Assembly: GCA_004151065.3 (NCBI GenBank)
Contig: NWUY0300101812.1
Location: forward strand, 1-22,094
Source of the DNA: Larix sibirica
Lineage: Eukaryota; Streptophyta; Pinopsida; Pinales; Pinaceae
Length of the DNA stretch: 22,094 nt
Direction of reading: 5' to 3'
This document shows positions 8,950-19,020 of the stretch, one piece after another. The translations under genes were made by a program, and so were the position numbers. Numbering within the stretch: the stretch's first letter is position 1; the number at the start of each line of letters is the position of its first letter. Under the pieces are notes generated by a model that made no database searches, was not told the origin of the DNA, and was given only the letters and a program-made list of their open reading frames with translations.

Positions 8950-9480
8950 ATATAGTATCTTGCTAATAGAAGAAAAATATTTTGGATTTTCTCTAGAATC
9001 CACCACTTGTCCACTTGGGGTGATTGTCCTTTCAAATTGATAAAGTTTGAGGGTTCCTTATCTAGTTCCCCGCTATTTTCTCTGAAAATATGTGTCCTCT
9101 AATTGCTAACGCCAATTTTAACAAGAAGCTCTTCAAAAAGTGGCATAACATACTTCTCTTCATCTCTAGCTAGTATTGATGGATTGTAGTGCTTCATGCA
9201 ATTCTCGTTGAGCATTGGATGAATTCTTATACAAGCCAATAAATCCAATTTGAATGTGTATTATCACTTCTCCGTAATGGTGTGGGGGGCATATTTGAGT
9301 AGCTTGAGAATGTTTTCTTTCATGAAGTGCTCTATATAAAGATATACCCTAACTCCATCATGTATGTGCAACTTGTGATCATGTCTAGCCTTGTGCTTCT
9401 ATTGATTCTTTCGTAGTGCTCCTCAAACTTGATCATGGACTTTTGGATGTGTTCGTTGAACTTGATTCATTTCTCATTTG
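8950..9480 (-). pseudogene. Ty3/gypsy integrase C-terminal (GPY/F-like) fragment
   Basis: Minus-strand reading, with frame changes, gives FEEHYERIN, KARHDHKLHIHDGVRVYLYI, LKYAPHTITEK, then YTFKLDLLACIRIHPMLNEN and PSILARDEEK. This follows the order after the integrase core in plant Ty3/gypsy elements: the helix before the basic DKHR segment, the 'VGD.VWL' strand, the 'YGPY.I' (GPY/F) module, then 'F.LDLP....IHPV.NV..LK..EP'. Stops interrupt it. It belongs with the core fragment at 10590-11150 but is separated from it by about 1.1 kb of other sequence. Confidence 0.65.
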
Positions 9481-10589
9481 CAATGATGTATTTGATGTTG
9501 GGGCATCCATGAAAAATCTAAGTATGATTGAATGTGCAAGAAAAGAGAATGCGCAAATAAAGTTAGATGTGCCAAGGAAAGCACAACAAAAAGAAAAAAC
9601 ACATTTGCACGAAAACTTAGGGCCATGAGAGGTCAACTATGCATGTAGTTTAGGCACATAGAAGAAAGGTGCATGACAAAGTGATGCACAAGAGATAGTG
9701 GATTGCAAACAACGTGCATGACAAGTGATGAACCAAAGGAAGTTGAACAGACCAACATGGAAGGTTAGGGAACATGTGTATCGTAGTTACAACCATAATG
9801 TAATGGTCGAGCAAGGCGAAAAGACACAAGAGTGTCAAAAATGTTATGATGATTGCAATCATGAGGGAATATGAAGAGTCACTCAAGGAAGTTGAACAAT
9901 TAGGTTAGAATAAGAATAAATAGGATGGAAACCAAGATGATAAGGTTGGTTGTCTAGTCTTGTAATCGTGTTTGAGAGTTTTTGATCAATCATGAGTATA
10001 GATTTTAGGAGTGTGATTGTAAATATGTAGATGTATTCTTATTTTTGTTAATAAGAATGAGTAGACTATTCCCCTTATGACTATGTACACTACAATTATT
10101 TATCATTTGAGCTTGTATATTAAATCTATTTATAACCCTTGTTATTAAACCCAATTAAGCACAACTTTGTGGAGTTCAAGCTTTGGTTGAATTAGACTCA
10201 AAATAGATAATGGACCCTCATTTTGAACTAATCAAACCATTCTTTCCCCGTCATCGTGTTGGGAATTGGAGCCATAAAAGCTAATGGATACTTGAGAAGG
10301 AATACAAGGAATGCTCAACTAGTGAATTGCCTAACATGTGCATTGCATAATTATAGTTGTGTTTCACATAAGGGATGTTGGTATCTAAAGTCTTTAGATG
10401 ATGACTATTGAAAAATCAAAATAAGTGTATGATGGTGCAATTTACTACCTTAGTTTACCCATATGTCTATGGGAAAAAGGAGATAATCCCCTTTATCTTA
10501 GTATCCCTCAAGACACTTTTCTCTTGATGATGAGCCCTACTCTGAAGTTTGAAACGTCGAGAAGATAAACTATCCAATGCATTCCTCCT
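9481..10589. other. Foreign insert or rearranged sequence splitting the gypsy integrase; possible LTR
   Basis: This stretch replaces the part of the gypsy polyprotein between the integrase core and its C-terminal module, where about 150 residues would be expected. It has no recognised coding motif. On the plus strand 9940-10100 looks like LTR R/U5 sequence (TTGTAATCGTG, then TGTATTCTTATTTTTGTTAATAAGAATGAG), so a solo LTR is possible, but I could not find its ends. Short frames at 9416-9628 (+) and 9650-9886 (-) show no family signature. Confidence 0.35.
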
Positions 10590-11150
10590 GCTATCTTCAG
10601 CCTCCTCTGCGTAAATTCATGAATAGCTTAGTATCCCTCAAACCGACAATCCCTGTGAAATATGATTGAGAAATCTATTGTTGTGGTGGTTAGAGAAAAC
10701 TATCGATGGTAAACCAAAGTGCACCCTAACTTGTCGATGAAAAACTATGCTACTTGTGTTGAAACATACTTCTTGCACAATATCATGGCAACAATTTTGT
10801 TGAAGTGATCCACTATTACCATGAGGTAGTCATTGCCCTTGTTTGGTGTTGATAATTCCCCGAGGATGTTTGTTGAAACTAATTACCATGGTTTGCATGA
10901 GATTGGAAGTGGAACACACTTTTCAACAACCAATTCATTAGCATTCATATGCTCTAAAAGGGACAACTACACAAAAATTTCCACCATACATGTCATTCTA
11001 AACCAATAGAAATACCTTAGTGGGTTAGTGAATATCTTTTCCATTTCAAAGTATCATGCTATGCTAGAATGGTCTACTTTGTGCAAAAATTATATCATAT
11101 GATCTTGCTAGGGAACACAAATGGCACTGATCGGTACAAAATTTCATCCT
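10590..11150 (-). pseudogene. Ty3/gypsy integrase (zinc-binding end and catalytic core) relic
   Basis: The minus-strand translation gives EKIFTNPLRYFYWFRMTCMV (zinc-binding region, normally Y..I...FYWPGM), then CVPLPISCKPW, then NILGELSTPNKGNDYLMVIV followed by DHFNKIVAMILCKKYVSTQ. The last two carry the integrase core motif usually seen as 'ISMDFI.GLP.....D.I.VVVDRFSK.AHFIP', with the first catalytic Asp lost (MDF reads TN). Downstream, GFGLPS-like residues and the second Asp region are degraded by stops. Upstream (to about 11330) the reading is consistent with the region before the zinc finger but too decayed to call. It is inactive and of the opposite orientation to the gypsy relic at 12379-14650. 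Confidence 0.8.
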
Positions 11151-11389
11151 TCAAGAATATTTTAGAGCTCCTTGTCTTGTAGTGTGATCATAGAGTTTTA
11201 TAGGATCAAATAAATCTTTGCACCAATCTAAACATTGCACATAATATTCCTTGAAGTAGTTGAATCCAAAGTGTTGGAACTGTGTAAAGATTGTCAATTT
11301 GACAAGTGGGAGTCTTGATGGGAAATATAGAATCGTATTTGTTGATCCCTTTCTTTACTTAGTCATTGACGCAAGAGCATTGTTTCCTA
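11151..11389. other. Degraded sequence between two opposed gypsy relics
   Basis: Probably the remainder of the minus-strand gypsy element upstream of its integrase, but no motif is clear. The junction to the plus-strand element falls somewhere near 11340-11400. Confidence 0.35.
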
Positions 11390-12254
11390 CTTGATTGGGT
11401 ACGTGTAAAAGATGATGAGAAAAGAGAGAGTGCAAGAAGAAATGACATTGGTCACTATGTAGCTATAGATGGAATGGTTGGTGCAAAGAAGTGTAGGCGT
11501 ATGAAGATAGAGTGTGGCACACACAAGAGAATATGAAAGGTCATACATTGGAAGTCGAAGAGGAAGATGTGGCAAATAGAGCAAACAAAGAAATGATCGA
11601 TATGGATCATCGCAACATGAATATGATTGAGTTTGTTGGAATGCCAATGGATGAAAATGAGCATTATATATTAATGGACAAAGAAGCATATTGGGTTGGT
11701 CCCAAGTTTGAGAGAAACGCATTTAATTGGAGCCAAGTGGGAATTGAGAGAAGTTATCTTCGAGGTGGCCTTGGAAGGAAGCTAGACATCGAGGAGAAGG
11801 CGTAGAAGACTACTAGGGGTGTTTCATTGAGAAGCGAACACAAAAATTGAGGATGGGAAGAGGAGGATAGAACTAATTGGTTGTTGCAATAAGAGAATTG
11901 GAATTTGAGAAACTTCATGCAAAAGAACTAGGAGTACGAAGGAGGAAGAGTGTGTGTGGCATTGGCATATTGCATCCATATGAAAATAATTTTGGGAGAA
12001 GCATATCATCCAACATGTTTGCTCTATAGAAAGAGTTCATTGTACTTGGAGAGGTTATGGAGACTTATGACAGCCCAAGGAAAATCCTTGATGTAATCTT
12101 ATTGTAACCATGAACATAATGAATGGGTAGAATTTTGTGATTAAGTTGTTTTATTATGTGTCTCTTGCTTATGTATTACTTTGTTACAATTGTCATGTGT
12201 TGTTTAAACTAGAACATAGATTTATGAGTTGAGTTCATTTCCCGCTGCAACACA
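11390..12254 (+). repeat. Probable 5' LTR of the plus-strand Ty3/gypsy relic
   Basis: It lies directly before a PBS-like site, and its last bases, CCGCTGCAACACA, form a typical CA end. The stretch 12080-12200 (TGATGTAATCTTATTGTAACC followed by T/G-rich sequence) resembles R/U5 of plant LTRs. The 5' boundary is a guess, because the element is truncated on its right and no second LTR is available. A 97-codon plus frame (11512-11805) here has no family signature and is treated as non-genic LTR sequence. Confidence 0.5.
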
Positions 12255-12260
12255 TCATTT

Positions 12261-12272
12261 TGGTATAAGAAT
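12261..12272 (+). other. Degenerate primer binding site of the gypsy relic
   Basis: TGGTATAAGAAT compares with the canonical initiator-tRNA-Met site TGGTATCAGAGC (9 of 12). It sits a few bases after the LTR end and about 110 bases before the gag start codon, the expected arrangement for a plant Ty3/gypsy element. Confidence 0.55.
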
Positions 12273-12378
12273 GAGTTTGAATCTCTGGGAAGAAAAACAT
12301 GGTGTTGAAATTGATATATACACTCCAAAGGAAAAAGTCCTTAGAATTGTTAGAATTCATAGGGTAACACTTGTAGCT

Positions 12379-13330
12379 ATGGCAAGAAGAGAGGGAAGAT
12401 TTGGTGTGAATCACGAAATCAAATAATTTAAAGGAAATGAGGAATTGGAGACAAGGCAACATAGTGGATATGAGAGTACAATAGTTTGAATGTCAAATCA
12501 GAAAAGGAACCAAAAAATGTGCAAGAAGTGGACATTGGAGTACAATTACTCAATTTCCTTAAAAGCAAGAGGGGGTACAAAGTTGAACATTCATTCAATG
12601 ATGGAAGTTTGAAAGACAAAGCATTGATTGATTAGATAAATAAGATGGGAAGGTACTTAGTATGATAAAATCGAAGACCTAGGCAAGATGAAATTTACAA
12701 TCACGAAGTTGAAGGGGCCTTGAACGATTTGGTGGCCTTTCATACAACATGGGAAATTATGCCTAAACAAGGAGAAGATAACAAATTTGGGTAGGATGAT
12801 ATCCAAGTTGAGAGAGATTTTTGCTAGCAAATTATAGATAGTCACTTTTTAGATAAATGCAGAATTTGAGGCAAAGATCAAAATGTCCAAGAGTATATAG
12901 AGGTATTCTATCATATTTCTAATCCATAGAGGTCATGATGAAGATGAAAAACATGGACTTTATAGGTAGGTGAATGGAAAGATGTTCACAATTCAAGGTG
13001 AGTTAACCTTGCATAAGATAAGTGTGGAAGAAGTTTATCAATTATCCTTGAGAGTAGAATAAAAAGATTGTGTGCAAGGACAATAGACAAAACATTGGTA
13101 GAGGTATAGGTGATTGAGGTAGTAAAAAGAGTTCATCACCATGCATAAAGCATTCATGCAAAGGGAACATTTTTAGACATAAAGAAGGTGGCACATTAGG
13201 AAAAATTAGGGGCAAAATTTGAGGAAGATTTTAAAGAACCTAAATTCTAGTGGCTATAGAAGGAAAAACTATTAATACACATGTTGTTGAAGGCCACAAG
13301 TTGTTTGAGTGTTCATAGAGGGAAGGCACA
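12379..13330 (+). pseudogene. Ty3/gypsy gag relic
   Basis: The ATG at 12379 opens MARREGRFGVNHEIK, the kind of basic start seen in gypsy gags, and a stop follows. Across 12660-13080 the frame fragments follow the capsid order: EDLGKMKFTITKLKG, DLVAFHTTW, ERDF then DSHFLDKC, VQEYIEVFYHIS, VNGKMFTIQGELTL, and SVEEVYQLSLRVE. This corresponds to the retrotransposon gag domain (usually 'KV.FA..KLKG.A..WW', 'V.EYT.EF..L', 'VNGL...IQ..L'). Near 13285-13320 VEGHKLFECS is the remnant of a CCHC zinc knuckle (normally C..CG..GH....C) with its first cysteines lost. Many stops; not functional. Confidence 0.8.
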
Positions 13331-13464
13331 AGATGAAATGCAACCAAAGCATAGTTGGAATAAGGAGAGATCCATTAAGAGAATGTAGTAGTTGCAACAA
13401 CAAATAAAAGAGGAGAGAATTTGATTTTGTGCAAAGGGAACACGGTGTAAGAACAACTTATAAA

Positions 13465-13900
13465 TGAAAAAGTGAAATGGTTGTGGAGGAACAAATCTGC
13501 AGAACCAAATATAACTATAGAGGTAAGTTTCAAGTCTATTGAATCAAGTAGTACATAAAACATGATAGTAGTAGAAATAATTGAGAAATTGGGATTAACA
13601 TGGCATAAGCATCCTCTAAGAACCTCAAAAATGATATGAGGTGAATGCCACTGACCAATGTAAGGTGTCTTTTCACATTGGCAAGAAAAAGGATGAGACA
13701 TCGTGTGACATGATCTGGATAAGCACTCGTATTTTGTTGTTGGGGAGACCATGACAATTTGTTTGTTGTGTAATGCATGATAAATGCATGATGAGAAGAT
13801 TAACACATATATCATCATGAAGGATGGAAGGATATTCTAGTTGCTCCCATGAAGAATGATGACCTTAGAGAAGTGTTGTTCATGATAGTCAAATAAATTA
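13465..13900 (+). pseudogene. Ty3/gypsy protease relic with lost active site
   Basis: Translation gives EPNITIEVSFKSIESSST, a stop, then NMIVVEIIEKLGLTWHKHP. Family members have DSGST..N.V...MV.KLGL..H.HP, so the aspartic protease triad DSG here reads ESS. Further on ILLLGRP, a stop, QF and VMHD match the flap and second strand (usually LLGRPWQFDR...HDGR). It lies between gag and reverse transcriptase, in order with both. Stops in all frames. Confidence 0.75.
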
Positions 13901-13984
13901 TGTGTGATGTGAAGGAAACCAAGGAATGTTATGCTTTAGTGTTCAAGAGATCGACAAAGCTAAGAGAAGCACACATAAGATAGA

Positions 13985-14650
13985 GATGCCTGAAGAAGTT
14001 CAATAGTGGTTGAATGTATTCCCAAATATTGTGAGAGGATATCTACCTAAATAAGTACCTCCAAACAGTAGAATCACACATGAGATATGTTTGGTACCCA
14101 AAGCTACATTGCTAAATCAAGTCGTGCTCAGAATGAATCCACTAGAGAGCTTGATGAGTTGATGATTTATTCTAAAGAGGTTTGATCAGAGAGAGTATGG
14201 ACTCATGTGCAATACCGATGTTGAGCCCAAAGAAATATGTGAAATGAAGGAAATGCATTGACTCAAGAGCACCGAACAAAGTTATTGGGAAGTTTAAGTC
14301 CATGTTACCAAAGATGAATGGTTTATTGCATAGTTAGTGTATGAACAAAATCATTGTTAAGTATAAGTTCATGTTGCCAAAGATTAATGGTTTTGGAAGA
14401 CACCATTTAAACTTAAACAAAATAGATGGTATGAATGGTGGTTGGTCATGAGTTTTGATTTGCCTAACACTTACATTTATGATACAGATTTCCAAGGTAT
14501 TGTGGTCTTACTTAGTAAGTTTTATGGCGTGTACTAAGATGGAATTTTGATTTATAGTGATAACCTCGATACACATTTGCACCACATTATATTGGTGTTG
14601 GAATCTTTTGATAGGCACAAGTTCTTCATGAAGGAATGCAAGTTCTTCAT
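13985..14650 (+). pseudogene. Ty3/gypsy reverse transcriptase relic, truncated
   Basis: MPEEVQ, a stop, WLNVFPNIVRGYLPK (start of the RT region), then THEICLVPKATLLNQVVLRM, then ESMDSCAIPMLSPKKYVK and CIDSRAPNKVIGKFKSMLPK follow the usual order up to the palm domain. Next come YEWW.LVMSFDLPNT and YGVY, a stop, DGILIYSDNLDTHLHH. The catalytic YFDD thus reads Y-stop-DG. The last recognisable residues are FFMKECKFF near 14640; connection, RNase H and integrase domains are missing, so the element is cut here. It contains an in-frame 69-bp tandem duplication at 14275-14400. Confidence 0.85.
14275..14400. repeat. 69-bp tandem duplication inside the gypsy RT relic
   Basis: AACAAAGTTATTGGGAAGTT at 14275 and AACAAAATCATTGTTAAGTA at 14344 start two aligned copies, encoding NKVIGKFKSMLPKMNG and NKIIVKYKFMLPKING. 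The period of 69 bases is 23 codons, so it was in frame when it arose. Confidence 0.8.
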
Positions 14651-16339
14651 ATCATGGAAAGAATTGAGCAATACAGTACACTAGATGGCATGAAGAACGA
14701 GGATTTTAATGGAACATTCTTCAATAATGCCATACAAAAGGATAAGACCTTTCATTTTTATTTTTATTTTCTCTTTAAGAGCCATTTGCAGTTTGCTTAT
14801 GTAGCATATAAACCCTTGTACCTTCAATTCTAGTCTTTAGAAGTTTCTTGATGATGTGAATAGTGATTCGGGTGAGGGCGGGCTTCCTTTAAGAACCAGA
14901 TATTCATTGTCATTGGGGTTGTTGCCGGAATCCTAAGGTTAACCATAGCTTGTTCAGATTTAATCCTGCATTCGAAAGATTTGATCCCTCGTAGGATAGA
15001 AGCATTGAACTCTGATTCAAAGGATTAAAGCAATGATTTGCAGGTGGGATTTTAATGAGGTAAGTGGATTCACAAGCATATAAACGTTAGATTTCCCATT
15101 CTAGCTTCAAGGATTTTAGAAGTTCCTCTACTTCTCATATTGAGACAATTGTCGTCCTAATGCTATGGTTGTCAGTAATTGAGAAGGAGAAGGCATTGTC
15201 GCTCCATTCTAGCCATCGCTAGTAGCTGTAGCTAATTGTGGAAGAGATTGCCAGTGTTTTGGAAAGTTTCATGACAGCCAAGGCGCTTTCCATTTCAGGT
15301 AAGTCCTCTTACTGCCTCTTTCTTTATGTATGCAAGGATTTTTTAGTGCGTTACTTATCGTTTTTGGGTTCTGCTTAGGGCTTAGTCATTGGCTCGAATG
15401 CCTTGAATGCAGTTCAGTCATTCGAGCCTGGCAAAGTCGTAGAGCAGGTTCCCTTTCTTAACTAAGAATTAACTAAAATCTGACCCAGACATCTCCAGCT
15501 CCTCTATTATTTGTCCAAGGTATTATTTAGGAGGAGTAGGATTTGAGCCCAAACCTTTCGTAATTTCATCAGCCATATCTGTCAACAGCGTGATATCACT
15601 CACACATCCTCTCACCTTAGAATTACTTATAGTTTTGAATATTGCTACAGAGATTATTCTGAGAAAATGCACCCTGCATGTCGAATTTTGCAGAAAAAGT
15701 TCTTGGATTAGGTTTCCCTGTTTCCTATTCGAACGATTCCTAATGTGTATAGCAAATTGGACTGTAGGAATTTGGTTTTATATCTCCATTTTTGAAGTCT
15801 CTGGAAAATACTTTAAACAGCAGAGCAGCATCCGGTTTACATTTTATTTCAAATACTAGCCGAGCTAATCCAAAGGGAAATGAGTAAATCCAGAAGGTCT
15901 AAAGCAGTAGGTTCAAGAATTGAACCCAAGCTAAAAGAAGGTGGCTTAACAGTATACACTAATATTTGTTATCACTTTGTCGGCAGTTACCTCATGCAAA
16001 GCCTTATGAAGAGTTGTTTGTGATGTACAAAGCTGCCATGGATCATGATCGTTTACAATCTTAACGACCAAGATATTTAATACGGTGTTGATTGCAAAAT
16101 GGTAATTACGCAATGGACATCTCAACATGTGAGGCAAAGTCGAGGGGAAGGTGGGAAGATTACATTGTTATTTAGCTATGTTTCCAAAGCTTAGCCTCTT
16201 TCAATGGCGTTTGCAACTTACATTTCTAAAGTGTAAAATTGGAAGCATCATCCAACTTGTCACACTGTCTAAAGATCGAAAGCAGCCTGAGTCAATCTCA
16301 ACCTCAAAGCAAAAATCAACCAGTAGAAAACGTTTCTAG
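14651..16339. other. Unassigned region with gene-like composition in part
   Basis: No protein family is recognised. The part 14860-15500 has a less A/T-rich composition and several splice-like sites: TTTGCAG before 15045, GAG/GTAAGT at about 15059, TTTCAG/GTAAGT at about 15299, and TGCTTAG/GG at about 15380. The plus-strand interval from about 15380 reads LVIGSNALNAVQSFEPGK in one frame. Candidate exon phases do not give a convincing joined protein. At about 15540 and 15920 there are short motifs like tRNA B boxes, but without a correctly placed A box. Confidence 0.35.
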
Positions 16340-17620
16340 GGTTAAAGTGTTTCCTCTCAAAGTGCACTAATGTTTCATACCCAACGACCAATATTAGGTC
16401 AAGCACCTCATCCAAGTATAAAACAATTTAAATACCCAAATTCCTCTTCACCAAGAGAGCAATCACAATCAAATCACCTTTATACCATGCAAAAATTTCT
16501 CAAAAATGACTTGCAGTGCAAATTAAGAAATTTCACCTCAAGTTGAGGTTCGTTGGATCTATTTCCTTTGAACTTTTGGCCTTGTTACTTATTACAACAG
16601 ATTTATTACAGTCATAAATCTCCCACTTAGCTTCTATATGTTTGTCAGATTGCTTAACAAATTATGCTCATTGTTATGTTAAATCAATATACATAACCAA
16701 CACTAGAAACCACTCAATTACGATGAGGACATAAGCTGAAAATCACATATGCAAGCACACAAAGTTTTGACAATGAACTCTTCATATATGTATATAATGA
16801 TAAGTTACAAGTACACTAACAACATATACAAATATGGTACAAGATAGTTCTTAAAGGTTATCACAAGTTATGATTCTCTAATGGTTTCCAAACCCTATCT
16901 AGGGAAACCACAACAAGCTAGCATCACACCCACTGTCGAACTCTAACCTCCAACTCCTAGCTAGGGATCACTCCCAACCAAAGCTAGTCATTGCACCAAA
17001 GATCCACAATGAACAAGCATACATACCGATAAGTCCTCTTTGGCACATTTGGCACATACACTTGCATCACACAAGTATACAAGAGCAAACAAGATAGTCT
17101 CCCTCTATCTTCTCCACATCATGCACTCCAAGTTGTACTATGATTTACAATGCCACAAAACCCTAATATTCTTCTCTTACAAGAATCACAAGAACAAGTG
17201 CTCCCTTTGCTCCTGTAGGGTTTCTACCAATCCCTAGCTTCATGTCTTCTTAAGGAAAACAAAAACTTATCACTTTCCTTGCATCAACACAAGAAGCCTA
17301 GCATAGTAGATAAGAGTGCAAAGAACAAATTATGAAGAAGTACAATGAAAGAGAGAAGTGTGCTCTAGCACTCACATCTCTAATACACAATGTGATTGAT
17401 ATGATTAATGAAAAAACTCTCTAGCACCAAAGCCCCTTGGCCGACAAACAACCCTTCGGTTTTCAATAAAGTAACCTATGTTTCTCTCTACTTCTAGGAT
17501 TGATTTAATCTCTAATGAAGCTTTAGTAAGAGCAAGCATATATACATGTTAGGTCAATTGATTGCCCACTTGAACCCAAATAAAATCAAGTTAAAAATCT
17601 ACATTAGAATAATGTCAACA
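16340..17620 (-). repeat. Probable retrotransposon LTR or leader sequence
   Basis: The minus strand starts TGTTGACATTATTC at 17620, has a TATATAT-containing element at about 17540, and runs through LTR-like sequence without coding motifs. A minus-strand purine-rich AAGTGGGAGA at about 16621-16630 resembles a copia polypurine tract. The sequence after the tract does not repeat the one at 17620, so the two are not ends of one intact element. No PBS is found. Frames such as 17040-17237 (+) lack family features. Confidence 0.3.
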
Positions 17621-18187
17621 TGAACAAATTAGTCTAGCAAATTGCATGTGTTTTGGCTTCGTAGTACATGGTAAAATAGTACCCAATAATTTGTTTTGGC
17701 TAGCTAGGGCGAATGTACACCATATATTCAATGACCTAGAAACATCATACATTCTAATGTCCATAAAGTTTGCATATAATCTATCAGAGGTGCCAAATAG
17801 ATATCCATTTTCTTCATTTGATGCATTCCAAGTACTAGTAAAACCAACATTAAGTGCTTATTTCTACCCGACGTTCGAGGTGGAATATTGTAGTTGATCA
17901 AAACCATGGGCCATTTACATCATATGCTATATTGTTAGGACTAGATTAACCATATGATTTATGAGACAAAATCTTATGCTCCACTTCTCATTTACAATTT
18001 TTTGTGACCAACTAGATTATATATGCTTCATTTTCCATTGAATTTGTTAAGCTTCTCAACACTCCATCATTACTTCATCACTATAGCCACTTTGTAAAAT
18101 TCGTTGAAACATTTTGCTCTTCGATCTACCATGTGTACAACTAGATTTGGTGTTCTTCTCTTCCATTGGATTCCAGTCCTTAATTTA
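17621..18187. other. AT-rich stretch with no recognisable gene
   Basis: An 83-codon plus frame (17646-17897) is present but shows no known motif, and it is flanked by stops. Nothing else is seen. Confidence 0.45.
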
Positions 18188-19020
18188 GTGGAGACAAATG
18201 CAACAAACCATGCGTATAATCAAACAAGTGCAAGGTTTGTGTTTTATCTCAAGTCATAGTGTGCTTATTGGGCCACTTTAGAGAAACATGCATTGAACAA
18301 ACTTGGGGAAAATGTGACTAGTGTGTCAAAGACATTAGTTGCAACATGTGGGTTTCATTTGGTCCATGGCCCCCATAAAGTGAACGTAGTGGAGTTAGCA
18401 AGTCATCAAATTTTCAAATATTGAGCTCATAATTGAATTCCAATGCAGTGACCACCATGAAACTTAACTCTTCGATAATTGTGTTTTATATGGCCTAGAT
18501 GATCATGTACATGGACAAGGGCAGTGTTAGCCTTTTTTATTGAAGATAAATTCAATGGAGTGTACACATACAGTAAAAATAATACATGGGTTTTGTTTAT
18601 TTGAAGTTCTAGCTTGGTCGCTAAACACTTCAGGGACATGTCACTTGAACTCTCCTAAGGGTGAAAAAATGCAAAATATGCACTGAAACAAGACAATGGC
18701 AATGGAAACACATGAATTTTATTAGGTACATGGCCCTCACACAATGAATGCAACATCGTGGATGAGTTTTCAAATATTAACCCTCTAATCAGATTTCAAC
18801 GCAATGACCACTATGCCATTGACCTTTTCAAATATTGTATTTTATATAAATAGAGACAACCATGAGATGCACGGAGAAGGTAACTTCTAACATGTTTTAG
18901 TGGAGACAAATCCAATCAAGCAGAGACCTACTCAATGATATACAATTTTTTTTTTATCTCAAATTGTAGCTCATTGTCATGCCACTTCAGGCATGCACTC
19001 CTTGAACACTCAATGGACAT
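18188..19020. repeat. Tandem array of about 355-bp units (2.3 copies)
   Basis: Units start at 18188 (GTGGAGACAAATGCAA), 18540 (TTGAAGATAAATTCAATGG) and 18900 (GTGGAGACAAATCCAA). Shared landmarks in order are a TTTATCTCAA-like segment, a GCCACTT.AG..ACATGCA-like segment, GGT.CATGGCCC.CA, TTTTCAAATATT, CAA.GCA.TGACCAC.ATG, and ATT.T.TTTTATAT. Divergence between units is substantial, with many substitutions and small indels. The left end is abrupt; the right copy fades after about 120 bases. No coding frame is shared by the copies. Confidence 0.75.

Noticed and set aside
11512-11805. Plus-strand frame of 97 codons, acidic, methionine-rich
   Set aside because: It lies in the presumed LTR of the gypsy relic and has no recognisable motif, so there is no support for a gene.
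13375-13818. Minus-strand frame of 147 codons
   Set aside because: It is antisense to the gypsy protease relic, whose motifs are clear on the plus strand.
15860-15960. A-box-like and B-box-like motifs suggesting a tRNA gene or SINE
   Set aside because: On the strand where both occur, the B-box-like motif precedes the A-box-like motif, so they cannot form one pol III promoter. The GGTTCAAGAATTGAACC element is better seen as a short palindrome.
16617-17620. An intact non-autonomous LTR element bounded by TGTTGACATT and a polypurine tract
   Set aside because: The sequence following the putative tract does not repeat the sequence at the putative LTR start, and there is no PBS, so a paired-LTR element is not supported.
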